64,000 nt of DNA from Streptococcus salivarius (GCF_000785515.1 NZ_CP009913.1:200001-264000); one strand, 5' to 3'. Positions 25,225 to 35,110 are shown, numbered from the stretch's first letter. Notes: generated from the letters alone by a model not told the origin. Made by a program: numbers and translations.

Positions 25225-26089
25225 AATAGAAAATCTTTCAAAAAAATTTCCCGGTAATGATTTTTATTCGCTATCAGATGTATCTCTCGAAATTGAGAAG
25301 GGAGAAATTGTAGGCCTTATTGGAAAAAACGGCGCTGGTAAGTCAACATTAATGAAAATGATGGCAAAATCACAAAAACCAACTTCAGGTAAGATTAGTT
25401 ATAATGGTACGGATATAAATAGTAATGATAATGTTTTGGAAGACTTTGGAATTATGATTGAACCAGTATTCTATCCAGAAATGTCAGTTATAGATAATCT
25501 AAAGTTTTATTTGAAGCTTCATGGAAAAAAAGAGTTATATCCTAATATCGAGAGGACTTTGAAATTAGTTGAGTTGTGGGAATCTCGAAATCGTAAACCC
25601 AAAGGATTCTCATTTGGGATGAAGCAGCGTACAGCCTTGGCTATTGCTCTAGTAGCTGAACCAGACTTTCTAATTTTGGATGAACCATTTGTAGGGCTGG
25701 ATCCAGTAGGTGTTCAAAAGTTAATTGATATTTTAAAAAAATGGTCCAGTGAACGTCAAATTTCTATGTTGATTTCTAGCCATCAACTTGGAGAATTGGA
25801 AGCTTTGTGTAATAGATATATCTATATTGAAGGTGGGAAACTTGCGGAGTCCTTTATTGGTAAGGCTCAGCCAAGTTTAGTGGTTCACCTAAATTCTAAG
25901 TATCATATGTGTAATCTTAAAGATCATATTTCACAAGGAATTACTTTAAGCGATGGTTTGCTAGATATTCCAATATCTGTTGATAAGGAAGCGCTTAATG
26001 ATATTTTTGGAGTATTAGCTAGTGAATCTCTGATAGAATCAATCGAAGTGAAAGAGAATCACCTTAAGGAAGTATTTATGAAAGGATGA
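25217..26089 (+). CDS. ABC transporter ATPase, BcrA/LanF type
   Basis: 290 aa: one nucleotide-binding domain plus a C-terminal extension of about 80 aa, as in BcrA and the lantibiotic immunity ATPases LanF. Walker A GKNGAGKST, Q-loop region (FGIMIEPVFYP), signature FSFGMKQR (the variant common in BcrA/LanF), Walker B FLILDEP and H-loop SSHQL are all present and appear intact. It would energise the two permeases that flank it, either exporting a peptide or lipid-active antibiotic or providing self-immunity. AAAGGAG lies before the ATG. Confidence 0.9.
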   Translation: MLKIENLSKKFPGNDFYSLSDVSLEIEKGEIVGLIGKNGAGKSTLMKMMAKSQKPTSGKISYNGTDINSNDNVLEDFGIMIEPVFYPEMSVIDNLKFYLKLHGKKELYPNIERTLKLVELWESRNRKPKGFSFGMKQRTALAIALVAEPDFLILDEPFVGLDPVGVQKLIDILKKWSSERQISMLISSHQLGELEALCNRYIYIEGGKLAESFIGKAQPSLVVHLNSKYHMCNLKDHISQGITLSDGLLDIPISVDKEALNDIFGVLASESLIESIEVKENHLKEVFMKG

Positions 26090-26093
26090 GGTT

Positions 26094-26864
26094 ATGAAGC
26101 AAATTTTTTCCGCAGTATTTGAATCAGTTTGGAAAAGAAAAGAGACAAAAATATTCCTATTATTTAGTTTGTATCCTCTAGTTTACTGGGTAGCCTCACT
26201 TTTTGGTGATTCTAATTTCATGCAAATTACAAACTCTGGGAATTCAAAAGTTGGTTATCTTGATTTTGCTGATATGATTTTAAATTCTATGGATACTATG
26301 ATTTTACCAACCTTAGCTCTTTATTTCCTAACCATCTCAGTTTTTAGAAGAGAAACAGATGATCATACAATGTTCATGTATAAGGATATTAACAGAAAAA
26401 ATATTTTCTTGTCAAAATACTTTAGTTTGTTATTAATCTTACTCGTATATTTTGGAGTTTTCTTGTTATCTTCATTAGTTGTTCACTATACTAGAGTAGT
26501 ACATATGGATTTTGGGACAACTCGCTTTTTATCTGAAAATACTTACTATACTTTTTTGGGGTTACAAAGTATTTTTATAATATTTTTAAAAGGAGTCCTC
26601 TCTATTTCTGTGTCAGCTTTTATTTCTCTTAGATTTGGTATAGGTACAACAATGATTACAGGAATTGGATTATCTGTAGTTATGATGATTACCTCAATTG
26701 TAGGTGGTCCTATCGCAACACTTTTTCCGAATGGCTATAGTCAGTTTACGACAACAGTGAATAACGCTTGGATTGGCTTAGTTGGTCCTACTATGTTAAC
26801 GATGTTTTATAGTATTATTCTAAGTCTGTTTGGCCTAAAAAAATTTAATAGCCTGGAGTACTAA
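26094..26864 (+). CDS. ABC-2-type permease, BcrB/LanE/G type
   Basis: 256 aa with six predicted membrane helices. It is a paralogue of the broken permease at 23939 (shared YKDINRKNIF cytoplasmic motif and LFPNGYSQF). Two related permeases with one ATPase is the LanFEG arrangement. It starts 4 nt after the ATPase stop, with AAAGGATGAGG as ribosome-binding site. A strong bidirectional terminator follows. Confidence 0.85.
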   Translation: MKQIFSAVFESVWKRKETKIFLLFSLYPLVYWVASLFGDSNFMQITNSGNSKVGYLDFADMILNSMDTMILPTLALYFLTISVFRRETDDHTMFMYKDINRKNIFLSKYFSLLLILLVYFGVFLLSSLVVHYTRVVHMDFGTTRFLSENTYYTFLGLQSIFIIFLKGVLSISVSAFISLRFGIGTTMITGIGLSVVMMITSIVGGPIATLFPNGYSQFTTTVNNAWIGLVGPTMLTMFYSIILSLFGLKKFNSLEY

Positions 26865-26902
26865 GTTATTATAGAAAATTTTGAGGAGTTAAGTGAGTAA
26901 AT

Positions 26903-26934
26903 AAAAAAGTTAAGGTCGAAACCTTAACTTTTTT
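26903..26934. terminator. Bidirectional terminator between the ABC operon and the amino-acid ABC operon
   Basis: AAAAAAGTTAAGGT, loop CGAA, ACCTTAACTTTTTT: perfect 14-bp stem with A and T tracts on both sides. Confidence 0.92.
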
Positions 26935-26938
26935 GTTT

Positions 26939-27679
26939 TTAACCCAAGAAACGTTTGAGGAATTCCTTAGTACGTTCTTCTTTAGGATTTTCAAAGATTT
27001 GTTCTGGGCTACCTTGTTCAGCAATTACCCCTTTATCCATGAAGATGACACGGTCTGAAACATCACGTGCGAACTCCATTTCATGGGTAACGATAATCAT
27101 GGTCAAACCAGTTTCAGATAGCTCCTGCATAGTCTTGAGTACTTCCCCTACCATTTCTGGGTCAAGGGCTGAAGTTGGCTCGTCAAAGAGGATGGCTTCT
27201 GGATCAACAGAGAGGGCACGAGCGATTGCTACACGTTGTTTTTGTCCCCCTGAAAGTTGCTTTGGTTTAGCTTTCCAGTATTGTTCCCCCATACCAACTT
27301 TCTCCAAGTTAGCTTTGGCGATGCTTTCAGCTTCTTTACGGTCACGTTTGAGAACAGTTGTTTGAGCTACGATAGCATTTTCCAAGACATTAAGGTTTTC
27401 AAAGAGGTTGAAGGATTGGAAAACCATACCGAGTCTTTCACGATAGGTAGTGAGGTCGTAACCTTTTTCAAGGACGTTGTCCCCATGATAGAGGATTTCA
27501 CCACCTGAAGGTGATTCGAGTAGGTTAATAGAGCGAAGGAAGGTTGATTTCCCTGAACCTGAAGAACCAATAATTGAGATAACCTCACCCTTTTTGACGC
27601 TGAGGGAGATATCTTTGAGGACTTCATTTTTTCCGTATGATTTTTTGAGGTTTTTAATTTCTAAAATCGTCTCAGTCAT
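26939..27679 (-). CDS. Polar amino-acid ABC transporter ATPase (GlnQ-like)
   Basis: 246 aa, full length for the polar amino-acid uptake ATPase family. Walker [10 protein letters not shown], signature LSGGQKQR, Walker B AILFDEP and the H-loop VTHEM are intact, and the family motif [18 protein letters not shown] is present. It energises the fused binding-protein/permease encoded upstream; stop and start overlap as TAATG at 27677-27681. The substrate is probably glutamine, glutamate or another polar amino acid, but the sequence does not settle which. Confidence 0.95.
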   Translation of the reverse strand: MTETILEIKNLKKSYGKNEVLKDISLSVKKGEVISIIGSSGSGKSTFLRSINLLESPSGGEILYHGDNVLEKGYDLTTYRERLGMVFQSFNLFENLNVLENAIVAQTTVLKRDRKEAESIAKANLEKVGMGEQYWKAKPKQLSGGQKQRVAIARALSVDPEAILFDEPTSALDPEMVGEVLKTMQELSETGLTMIIVTHEMEFARDVSDRVIFMDKGVIAEQGSPEQIFENPKEERTKEFLKRFLG

Positions 27680-29226
27680 TAGTGAACCCCTCCTTGTGTG
27701 TAAGTATCTTGATCCAAACGGCGTTCTACATAACGCAAGATGCGTGTCACTGTGAAGGTAAGGACAAAGTAGATTGCTGCGATAACAAAGAATGTTTGGA
27801 AGTATTGATAAGTTTGGCTTGCGACAGTGTTACCTGCGAAGTAAAGTTCCACAACAGAGATAACGTTCAAAACAGAGGTATCCTTGATATTGATAACGAA
27901 CTCATTACCAGTAGCTGGCAAGATGTTACGGATAACCTGTGGAAGAACAATCTTACGCATGGTTTGACCATGGGTAAATCCAAGAGCAGTTGCAGCTTCA
28001 AATTGTCCTTTATCTACAGCGAAGATACCACCACGAACGATTTCACTCATGTAGGCTCCAGTGTTGATAGAAACGATGAAGACAGCTGCTAGGGTACGGT
28101 CAATATTGATACCAAAGGCCTGGGCAGTACCGTAGTAGATAACCATAGATTGTACAATCATTGGCGTACCACGGAAAACTTCGATATAGACATTAAGCAC
28201 CCAACCGAAGAGTTTTTGGAGCAAGGCTACAAATTTATTAGCAGCCTTAGGAGCTGTGCGGTAAACACCAATCATAAGACCGATGAAAGTACCCACAACT
28301 GTACCGATAATTGAGATAAGAAGGGTAATTCCTGTACCACGTAAGAATTGTGGCCAGTTCTTAGCGATGATATTGCTCATCTGACTAAAGAAGTTTCCTT
28401 TTTTAGCCTCATCAGTCTTATCTGCAGGTTGGATGTCAATGATGTGATCCATCAGTTTAGCACGTTCCTCTTGGCTGATTCCAGCAAGGACCTTATTGAC
28501 TTGTTCCATTTGCTGGCTGTCTCCTTTGCGAAGGCCGACGGCCAAGGAGACGTCATCGTCTGAAACCTGGAAACCACCATCTTTAAGCGTAATCATCTTA
28601 TATTTTGAGCTAGCTTCTTCGGCAGTTTTTGCTTCAGGACGCTCTGAAACATAACCATCGATGATACCAGATGCAAGGGCTTGGCGCATAGCACCGAAGT
28701 CTCCCATAGCGGTTTGTTTGCTGACACCTGGGATTTGGTCAATCAAATTATAGAGATAAACCCCTTGTTGAGCTGTGATTTTAGCATCCTTGAAGTCTTT
28801 GAGACTCTTAGCGTTGGCATAATCACCGTCTGAGCTGACAACCATGACAGGTTCGCTTCGGTAATAGCTGTCTGAAAAGTCGATTTCTTGACGACGTTCA
28901 GCTGTTGGGCTCATACCTGCGATGATCATATCGATTTTGCCGGAAGTGAGGGCAGGAATCAAACCTGTCCAAGCTGTTTTGACTACCAAGGGTTTCTTGC
29001 CTTGAGCTTCAGCGATTTTTTTAGCGATTTGCACGTCATAACCGTTGGCATACTGTTTGGTACCTTCGATTGGAACGGCTCCGTTTGAGTTATCGTCCTG
29101 CGTCCAGTTGAAAGGTGCATAGGCAGCCTCCATACCCACACGGAGATACTCGTCTGCTTGAGCGCTTGATACTCCGCCAAAAACGAGGAGGAGCGCTGCA
29201 AAGCAGGCTATAATAATTTTTTTCAT
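27679..29226 (-). CDS. Fused amino-acid ABC substrate-binding protein and permease
   Basis: 515 aa from the ATG at 29226, chosen because AGGAGA precedes it and [18 protein letters not shown] is a signal sequence; a longer in-frame extension to 29292 is rejected. Residues about 28-260 are a type 3 extracellular solute-binding domain ([41 protein letters not shown]). Residues about 295-510 are a HisM/GlnP-type permease with the EAA loop ([21 protein letters not shown]). Such GlnH-GlnP fusions are common in streptococci and lactococci. The binding domain is tethered outside the membrane. It is the first gene of a two-gene operon with its ATPase. Confidence 0.95.
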   Translation of the reverse strand: MKKIIIACFAALLLVFGGVSSAQADEYLRVGMEAAYAPFNWTQDDNSNGAVPIEGTKQYANGYDVQIAKKIAEAQGKKPLVVKTAWTGLIPALTSGKIDMIIAGMSPTAERRQEIDFSDSYYRSEPVMVVSSDGDYANAKSLKDFKDAKITAQQGVYLYNLIDQIPGVSKQTAMGDFGAMRQALASGIIDGYVSERPEAKTAEEASSKYKMITLKDGGFQVSDDDVSLAVGLRKGDSQQMEQVNKVLAGISQEERAKLMDHIIDIQPADKTDEAKKGNFFSQMSNIIAKNWPQFLRGTGITLLISIIGTVVGTFIGLMIGVYRTAPKAANKFVALLQKLFGWVLNVYIEVFRGTPMIVQSMVIYYGTAQAFGINIDRTLAAVFIVSINTGAYMSEIVRGGIFAVDKGQFEAATALGFTHGQTMRKIVLPQVIRNILPATGNEFVINIKDTSVLNVISVVELYFAGNTVASQTYQYFQTFFVIAAIYFVLTFTVTRILRYVERRLDQDTYTQGGVH

Positions 29227-29263
29227 TGAAACAATGTCTCCTATAAAAATGTCATACCTTACT

Positions 29264-29292
29264 ATTTTACAGGAAATTAGGATTAATGACAA
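29264..29292 (-). promoter_or_regulatory. Promoter of the amino-acid ABC operon (minus strand)
   Basis: On the minus strand TTGTCA (29292-29287), 17-nt spacer, TAAAAT (29269-29264). Confidence 0.8.
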
Positions 29293-29333
29293 TAAGTTGG
29301 GATTAGAAAAACAATCTCTATATCAAGATTGTC

Positions 29334-29362
29334 TTCAAATACAAGTTGTAATTTGATATAAT
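29334..29362 (+). promoter_or_regulatory. Promoter of uppP
   Basis: TATAAT (29357-29362) with a weak TTCAAA (29334-29339) 17 nt upstream. Confidence 0.5.
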
Positions 29363-29431
29363 GGGAAGGACGATTTGGAGCCTTGATCATTTTTGGTGTG
29401 ATGAGGCTAGCATTTTAAAACGGAGATAATT

Positions 29432-30286
29432 ATGCAAACGGCACAATTTATTATTGAATTACTAAAAGCAGTCTTTCTTGGGATTGTCGAAGGTATCACT
29501 GAGTGGCTACCGATTTCATCTACAGGTCATTTGATTTTGGTGAATGAATTCTTGAACTTGAGACAAAGTAAGGATTTCATTGATATGTTTAATATCGTTA
29601 TCCAACTTGGTGCTATTCTTGCGGTTATGGTCATTTACTTTAAACGTTTGAATCCCTTCCAACCTGGTAAGACAGCACGTGAAGTGCAATTGACTTGGCA
29701 ACTTTGGCTCAAGGTGGTCATTGCCTGTATTCCTTCAGCCTTTTTTGGTCTTCTTTTAGATGACTGGATGGAGGCCCATCTCAGTAATTTCTTTGTAGTA
29801 GCTATCATGTTGGTAGTCTACGGGATTGCCTTTATTTGGATTGAGGACCGCAATCGACGTGTAGAGCCTAAGGTAACGGATTTGGCACGTATGTCTTACA
29901 AGACAGCTTTCTATATTGGTCTTTTCCAAGTCTTGAGTATCATTCCAGGGACAAGCCGTTCAGGTGCTACTATTCTTGGGGGTATCATCGTTGGTACTAG
30001 TCGTAGCGTAGCTGCTGACTTTACCTTCTTCCTTGGTATTCCAACCATGTTTGGTTATAGTGGACTTAAGGCGGTTAAGTATTTCATTGACGGGAATACC
30101 TTGACAGGTGGACAAGTGGCTATTCTCTTGGTAGCTAGTGTGACAGCCTTTGTTGTCAGCTTGTTCGTGATTCGCTTCTTGATGAATTACATTAAGAAAC
30201 ATGACTTCACTGTTTTCGGAAAATACCGTATCGTGCTTGGTATTATTGTGCTTCTTTATGGAGCTGTCAAACTTATTTTCGGATAA
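29432..30286 (+). CDS. uppP: Undecaprenyl-diphosphate phosphatase (bacitracin resistance protein)
   Basis: 284 aa integral membrane enzyme of the BacA/UppP family with about eight helices. It recycles undecaprenyl pyrophosphate to the phosphate carrier used for peptidoglycan and cell-wall polysaccharides. Both signature motifs are intact: [15 protein letters not shown] near residue 20 and [10 protein letters not shown] near residue 173. CGGAGA lies upstream of the ATG. Monocistronic. It acts in the same lipid-carrier cycle as uppS (52.9 kb) and rgpG (31.7 kb) in this window. Confidence 0.97.
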   Translation: MQTAQFIIELLKAVFLGIVEGITEWLPISSTGHLILVNEFLNLRQSKDFIDMFNIVIQLGAILAVMVIYFKRLNPFQPGKTAREVQLTWQLWLKVVIACIPSAFFGLLLDDWMEAHLSNFFVVAIMLVVYGIAFIWIEDRNRRVEPKVTDLARMSYKTAFYIGLFQVLSIIPGTSRSGATILGGIIVGTSRSVAADFTFFLGIPTMFGYSGLKAVKYFIDGNTLTGGQVAILLVASVTAFVVSLFVIRFLMNYIKKHDFTVFGKYRIVLGIIVLLYGAVKLIFG

Positions 30287-30304
30287 TTACTTTTAAGTAA
30301 ACTG

Positions 30305-30330
30305 AAAAGGACTTCAATTGAAGTCCTTTT
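30305..30330. terminator. Bidirectional terminator between uppP and the DUF3021-like gene
   Basis: A perfect 26-bp palindrome made of AAAAGGACTTCAA and its complement. Confidence 0.88.
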
Positions 30331-30345
30331 TATCTGGTTTAGAGA

Positions 30346-30717
30346 TTATTTGTGGATAAGTTTTCCAAAGATAAGGTAAGCTAGCAACCATAGGACCAGT
30401 CCACAAGTCAAGAAGCTAGCTAGGATTTTCAAGAAGTCCACGATATTATGCAAGGGATACCATCCGGACAAACAGAGAATTGGAAGGATGGTAACACACA
30501 TGATTGAGAAGTGGAGAAGAGATTGCTGTTTGAGCGATAAACGGTTATCGTCGTAAATGGGTGCAGTTGCTAGTATGATGGCGACGATTAGCCCTGTAAG
30601 AAAGGTAGATTTGTTTACTTGATAAGGTTGCCCCGATAAGTAGAGAAAGAGCGTCAATAAACTCGTTATTCCTCCAGCAATGCTAGCTCGTAGCCACCCT
30701 TTTTTATAGGCAGTCAT
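30346..30717 (-). CDS. DUF3021-like four-helix membrane protein
   Basis: 123 aa from the ATG at 30717, 7 nt after GGAGGT (further in-frame ATGs upstream overlap or precede the ribosome-binding site). Four membrane helices are visible (SIAGGITSLLTLFLYLSG; TFLTGLIVAIILATAPIY; LLHFSIMCVTILPILCLSG; ILASFLTCGLVLWLLAYL). The pattern of a polar loop (DDNRLSLKQQSLLHF) before helix 3 resembles DUF3021 proteins. Many of these are encoded with LytTR regulators and act as their membrane antagonists. Here no LytTR gene is adjacent; the nearest is about 9 kb upstream. Family call is moderate. Confidence 0.6.
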   Translation of the reverse strand: MTAYKKGWLRASIAGGITSLLTLFLYLSGQPYQVNKSTFLTGLIVAIILATAPIYDDNRLSLKQQSLLHFSIMCVTILPILCLSGWYPLHNIVDFLKILASFLTCGLVLWLLAYLIFGKLIHK

Positions 30718-30863
30718 GGTCATCACCTCCATGTATATCTTCACTTTTATTATACTCCAATCTAGGATAGATGACAGGTATAAATGGGGAAATACAAGGT
30801 TTTGTTAGTATTAAGAAGTTTTTAGAAATCCTTTCCAAAATAAGACTCAAACTTGCTCAGAAA

Positions 30864-30892
30864 TTGCTATCTCTTGGCTTTTCTAGTATAAT
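30864..30892 (+). promoter_or_regulatory. Promoter of mecA-rgpG
   Basis: TTGCTA (30864-30869), 17-nt spacer, TATAAT (30887-30892). Confidence 0.75.
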
Positions 30893-30923
30893 GAAATAAC
30901 TACTCGTGCGAGGTTTTTTACAT

Positions 30924-31673
30924 ATGGAAATGAAACAAATAAGCGAGACAACTCTAAAAATCATGATTACCATGGAAGATCTTGAAGAACATGGTATGGA
31001 ATTGAAGGATTTCTTGATTCCCCAGGAAAAAACAGAGGAATTTTTCTATACTGTCATGGATGAGTTGGACTTGCCTGATAACTTTAAAAATAGTGGGATG
31101 CTGAGCTTCCGTGTCACGCCACGCAAGGATCGTGTGGATGTCTTTGTGACTAAATCAGATCTTAAGGAAGACCTTGATTTCAACGATTTGTCAGATATGG
31201 ATGACTACTCAGGGCTTTCTCCAGAAGAGTTCCTCAAGGCTCTTGAGGGTAACTTTATGGACAAGGGTGACATCGAAGCACACCATAAGCTCGAAGAGCT
31301 TGAAAAGACCTTGGAAGAGGTTGATAAGGCTATGACAGAGCCTACCAAGGAAGTGGCTGAAGAAAATATTCGTGAAGACTATACCCACTATGTCTTGGCC
31401 TTCTCTGACTTTGATCAAGTGGTGACTTTTACGCAAGGTTTGAAGGATATACCTGTTGAAGGTTCTGAGCTTTATAAGCTGGGGGATGTCTACTACATGA
31501 CGATTCTTCTTTACTTGGCTGATGAGCCTGATTATTACGCGAACAATATGTATGCGCGTTTTCTTGAATATGCGAATGTGGCAGACCGAACACGTGCCTA
31601 CCTACAAGAGCATGCAACAATCTTGATGGAAGAGGACGCCTTACCGGTACTACAAGCAACGAAATGGAGCTAA
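30924..31673 (+). CDS. mecA: Adaptor protein MecA
   Basis: 249 aa from ATG 30924 ([20 protein letters not shown]), the usual N-terminus; the in-frame extension to 30906 is unlikely, and a start at the second Met (30930) cannot be excluded. MecA delivers substrates to the ClpC ATPase for degradation. In streptococci it targets ComX and so damps competence. The N-terminal substrate-recognition domain, an acidic linker (about residues 95-150) and the C-terminal ClpC-binding domain ([37 protein letters not shown]) are recognisable. It is followed 3 nt later by rgpG, a conserved streptococcal pair. Confidence 0.95.
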   Translation: MEMKQISETTLKIMITMEDLEEHGMELKDFLIPQEKTEEFFYTVMDELDLPDNFKNSGMLSFRVTPRKDRVDVFVTKSDLKEDLDFNDLSDMDDYSGLSPEEFLKALEGNFMDKGDIEAHHKLEELEKTLEEVDKAMTEPTKEVAEENIREDYTHYVLAFSDFDQVVTFTQGLKDIPVEGSELYKLGDVYYMTILLYLADEPDYYANNMYARFLEYANVADRTRAYLQEHATILMEEDALPVLQATKWS

Positions 31674-31676
31674 GAC

Positions 31677-32834
31677 ATGCCTTGGACCATTAACTATATA
31701 TTCGTTTTGATTGGGACCTTTTTGATAGCCATCGTGATGACCCCTTTGGTACGCTCTTTGGCCTTACGTGTCGGAGCTGTTGACAATCCCAATGCAAGAC
31801 GTATCAATAAAAAGCCAATGCCTAGTGCTGGTGGTCTAGCTATTTTGTCGGCCTTTGTACTAGCGACCTTGGTCTTTATGCCTATGATTATCCATAAGGA
31901 TATCTGGCATGTTTCCTACATCAGGTATATCTTACCGGTTGTTGTGGGTGGATCTGTCGTAGCTCTGACGGGCTTCATTGATGATATCTTGGAATTAAAG
32001 CCTCTACCTAAGATGCTTGGTATTGTTATTGGAGCTGTTATCGTTTGGGCTTTTACAGACTTCCGATTTGATAGCTTTAAGATTCCATTTGGTGGTCCCA
32101 TGATTCATTTTGGGCCAGTATTGACCTTGATTTTAACGGTGTTATGGATTGCGGCCATCACCAATGCCATTAATCTGATTGATGGATTGGACGGCTTGGT
32201 TGGAGGAGTTTCTATCATTTCCCTTATGACTATGGGGGTGATTTCTTATTTCTTCCTCTATGATACTGATATTTTCTTGACCATGACCATCTTTGTCTTG
32301 GTCGCTGCCATTATGGGCTTCTTCCCTTACAATTATCATCCAGCGATTATCTATCTAGGTGATACGGGGGCGCTTTTTATTGGCTTTATGATTGGTGTCT
32401 TGTCATTGCAAGGATTGAAAAATGCAACTGCAGTGGCTATTTTGTCACCTGTTATTATCCTTGGAGTGCCTATTGTTGACACAGTGGTAGCCATTGTCCG
32501 CCGGAAATTGTCAGGGCGTCCAGCCATGGAGGCTGACAAGATGCACTTGCATCATCGCCTTCTAGCCATGGGCTTCACTCATCGAGGGGCGGTTCTGGTG
32601 GTTTATGCCATCGCTATCCTCTTTTCATTGATTGCCCTCCTGTTAAACGTTTCCAGCCGTTTCGGTGGTATTCTCTTGCTCTTGAGTTTACTTTTGGGAA
32701 TGGAAATTCTGATTGAAGGGCTTGAGATTTGGGGCGTTGGTCGAACACCTCTCTTCAACTTCCTGAAATTTATCGGGAATAGTGATTATCGCCAAGCAAC
32801 CATGTTAAAATGGAAGCAAGGGCGAAAAAATTAA
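31677..32834 (+). CDS. rgpG: Undecaprenyl-phosphate GlcNAc-1-phosphate transferase
   Basis: 385 aa polytopic enzyme of the WecA/TagO/MraY superfamily with about eleven helices. It starts wall-polysaccharide synthesis by transferring GlcNAc-1-phosphate to undecaprenyl phosphate; in streptococci this is RgpG for rhamnose-glucose polysaccharides. Conserved motifs include GFIDDILELKPLPK, the catalytic NLIDGLDGL and the cytoplasmic loop KMHLHHRLLAMGF. It follows mecA by 3 nt and ends at a terminator before the suf operon. Confidence 0.95.
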   Translation: MPWTINYIFVLIGTFLIAIVMTPLVRSLALRVGAVDNPNARRINKKPMPSAGGLAILSAFVLATLVFMPMIIHKDIWHVSYIRYILPVVVGGSVVALTGFIDDILELKPLPKMLGIVIGAVIVWAFTDFRFDSFKIPFGGPMIHFGPVLTLILTVLWIAAITNAINLIDGLDGLVGGVSIISLMTMGVISYFFLYDTDIFLTMTIFVLVAAIMGFFPYNYHPAIIYLGDTGALFIGFMIGVLSLQGLKNATAVAILSPVIILGVPIVDTVVAIVRRKLSGRPAMEADKMHLHHRLLAMGFTHRGAVLVVYAIAILFSLIALLLNVSSRFGGILLLLSLLLGMEILIEGLEIWGVGRTPLFNFLKFIGNSDYRQATMLKWKQGRKN

Positions 32835-32841
32835 ACATTTG

Positions 32842-32864
32842 AAAAGCCAAGTAATGGCTTTTTT
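32842..32864 (+). terminator. Terminator of mecA-rgpG
   Basis: AAAAGCCA (32842-32849) pairs with TGGCTTTT (32855-32862). Confidence 0.85.
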
Positions 32865-32872
32865 GTTATAAT
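32864..32872 (+). promoter_or_regulatory. Extended -10 promoter of the suf operon
   Basis: TGTTATAAT (TGnTATAAT) starts at the T run of the preceding terminator. The leader to sufC is about 118 nt. Confidence 0.6.
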
Positions 32873-32953
32873 GATTCTAATTAAGGAAAATGGAAGTTCT
32901 CTTTTTATTTTCCAGAAAATAGCAAGACTATTTTCAAAAAAATAATGCAAATT

Positions 32954-32971
32954 AGCGAGCAAGTGCTCGCT
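32954..32971 (+). promoter_or_regulatory. Hairpin in the suf leader
   Basis: AGCGAGCA, loop AG, TGCTCGCT: a perfect 8-bp stem 13 nt before the AAGGAG ribosome-binding site of sufC. No T run follows. It may stabilise the mRNA or control translation. Confidence 0.6.
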
Positions 32972-32996
32972 GTATATATGAAAAAAGGAGTATACA

Positions 32997-33767
32997 ATGT
33001 CTGTACTTGAAATCAAAAATCTTCATGTTTCTGTTGAAGATAAAGAAATCTTGAAGGGTCTTAATTTGACTCTTAAAACTGGTGAGATTGCTGCTATCAT
33101 GGGGCCTAACGGAACTGGTAAATCTACCCTTTCAGCTGCTATCATGGGTAACCCAAACTATGAAATCACAGAAGGGGACATCCTTTTTGATGGCGAAAGC
33201 ATCCTTGATTTGGAAGTTGACGAACGTGCACGCCTAGGTCTTTTCCTTGCTATGCAATACCCAGCTGAAATCCCAGGAATCACAAATGCTGAGTTCATCC
33301 GTGCGGCTATGAACGCTGGTAAAGAAGATGACGAAAAGATTTCTGTTCTTGATTTCATCACCAAATTGGATGAAAAGATGGAATTGCTTGGTATGCGTGA
33401 AGAAATGGCTGAGCGTTACCTTAATGAAGGTTTCTCAGGTGGTGAGAAAAAACGTAACGAAATTCTTCAATTGCTCATGTTGGAACCTAAGTTTGCTCTT
33501 CTCGATGAGATTGACTCAGGTCTTGATATCGATGCCCTTAAAGTGGTTTCAAAAGGGGTTAACGCTATGCGTGGCAAAGGCTTCGGTGCTATGATTATCA
33601 CTCACTACCAACGTCTCTTGAACTACATCACTCCAGATGTCGTACATGTAATGATGGAAGGTAAAGTGGTTCTTTCAGGCGGTCCTGAATTGGCTGCTCG
33701 TCTTGAGCAAGAAGGTTATGCGAAAATCGCTGAAGAGCTCGGTTACGAGTACCACGAAGAAGCGTAA
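32997..33767 (+). CDS. sufC: Fe-S cluster assembly ATPase SufC
   Basis: 256 aa ABC-type cytoplasmic ATPase that forms the SufBCD scaffold complex. Walker A GPNGTGKST, signature FSGGEKKRNEI (the SufC variant), Walker B FALLDEIDSGLD and H-loop ITHYQ are present. It opens the sufCDSUB operon, the only general Fe-S assembly system of streptococci. AAGGAG lies 6 nt before the ATG. Codon use is strongly optimised, fitting high expression. Confidence 0.98.
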   Translation: MSVLEIKNLHVSVEDKEILKGLNLTLKTGEIAAIMGPNGTGKSTLSAAIMGNPNYEITEGDILFDGESILDLEVDERARLGLFLAMQYPAEIPGITNAEFIRAAMNAGKEDDEKISVLDFITKLDEKMELLGMREEMAERYLNEGFSGGEKKRNEILQLLMLEPKFALLDEIDSGLDIDALKVVSKGVNAMRGKGFGAMIITHYQRLLNYITPDVVHVMMEGKVVLSGGPELAARLEQEGYAKIAEELGYEYHEEA

Positions 33768-33803
33768 GTCTGTTACTCGAAATAACTAGAAAAGGAGTAA
33801 CCT

Positions 33804-35066
33804 ATGTCAAAAGAATCTATTATCGCTTTTTCACAAGCAAAAGCAGAGCCACTTTGGTTGCAAGACCTTCGTCAAGCATCCTTTGATAAGCTTGAAAGTT
33901 TGGCTCTTCCAAAAATCGAGCGTGTTAAATTCCACCGTTGGAATCTCGGTGATGGAACGATTACTGAAAATGAACCATCAGCAAATGTGCCTGATTTTAC
34001 AGCGCTTGGAAACAACCCTAAATTGGTCCAAGTAGGAACAAATACTGTACTTGAACAATTGCCAGCTGACTTGATTAGTCAAGGTGTGGTCTTCACAGAC
34101 CTTACAACTGCTCTTGAGGAAATCCCAGAAGTCGTTGAAGCCTTCTTTGGTAAGGCTGTAGCCTATGATGAGGACAAATTGGCAGCTTATAACTATGCCT
34201 ATTTCAATAGTGCAGCAGTCCTTTATGTACCAGATAATGTTGAAGTTGACTTGCCAGTTGAAAGCTATTTTTACCAAGATGGAACTTCAAATGTTCCATT
34301 TAACAAACACGTTTTGATCGTGGCTGGTAAAAACAGTAAATTGACTTACCTTGAGCGCTTTGAAACGCTAGGTGAAGCGACTGAAAAAGCTAGTGCCAAT
34401 ATTTCAGTTGAAGTCATTGCTCAAGACGGTGCACAAGTCAAGTTTGCGGCTATTGACCGTTTGGGTGAAAACGTCACAACTTATATTAGTCGTCGAGGTC
34501 GTATCGGTCGTGATGCCAGCATTGACTGGGCTCTCGGGATCATGAACGAGGGCAATGTTATTGCTGACTTTGATAGTGACTTGATTGGCAATGGAAGTCA
34601 TGCCAACCTTAAAGTTATTGGTCTTTCATCAGGTCGTCAGGTTCAAGGGATTGATACTCGTGTGACGAACTATGGTAACAACTCTGTGGGTCATATCCTA
34701 CAACATGGTGTTATCTTGGAACGTGGTACTTTGACTTTCAATGGTATTGGTCACATTGTTAAAGGTGCTAAGGGTGCTGATGCACAACAAGAAAGCCGTG
34801 TGCTTATGCTTTCTGACAAGGCACGTTCAGACGCTAACCCAATTCTCTTGATTGACGAAAATGAAGTTACAGCAGGGCATGCTGCTTCAATCGGTCAGGT
34901 AGATCCAGAGGATATGTATTACCTCATGAGTCGTGGACTTGATCAAGACACTGCAGAACGTTTGGTTATTCGCGGTTTCTTAGGAGCAGTTATTACTGAA
35001 ATCCCAGTTAAAGAAGTGCGCGATGAAATGATTTCTGTAACTGATACAAAACTAAACAAACGTTAG
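33804..35066 (+). CDS. sufD: Fe-S cluster assembly protein SufD
   Basis: 420 aa beta-helix protein, partner of SufB and SufC in building Fe-S clusters. Typical SufB/D-family motifs are GRDASIDWALGIMN, VGHILQHGVILERGTLTFNG, ESRVLMLSDKARSDANPILL and the C-terminal [20 protein letters not shown]. It lies 36 nt after sufC, with AAAGGAG at the start. Confidence 0.97.
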   Translation: MSKESIIAFSQAKAEPLWLQDLRQASFDKLESLALPKIERVKFHRWNLGDGTITENEPSANVPDFTALGNNPKLVQVGTNTVLEQLPADLISQGVVFTDLTTALEEIPEVVEAFFGKAVAYDEDKLAAYNYAYFNSAAVLYVPDNVEVDLPVESYFYQDGTSNVPFNKHVLIVAGKNSKLTYLERFETLGEATEKASANISVEVIAQDGAQVKFAAIDRLGENVTTYISRRGRIGRDASIDWALGIMNEGNVIADFDSDLIGNGSHANLKVIGLSSGRQVQGIDTRVTNYGNNSVGHILQHGVILERGTLTFNGIGHIVKGAKGADAQQESRVLMLSDKARSDANPILLIDENEVTAGHAASIGQVDPEDMYYLMSRGLDQDTAERLVIRGFLGAVITEIPVKEVRDEMISVTDTKLNKR

Positions 35067-35110
35067 GAACTATCGACGCAGATAGTCTAACCTATGATAT
35101 ATCTAGATAG

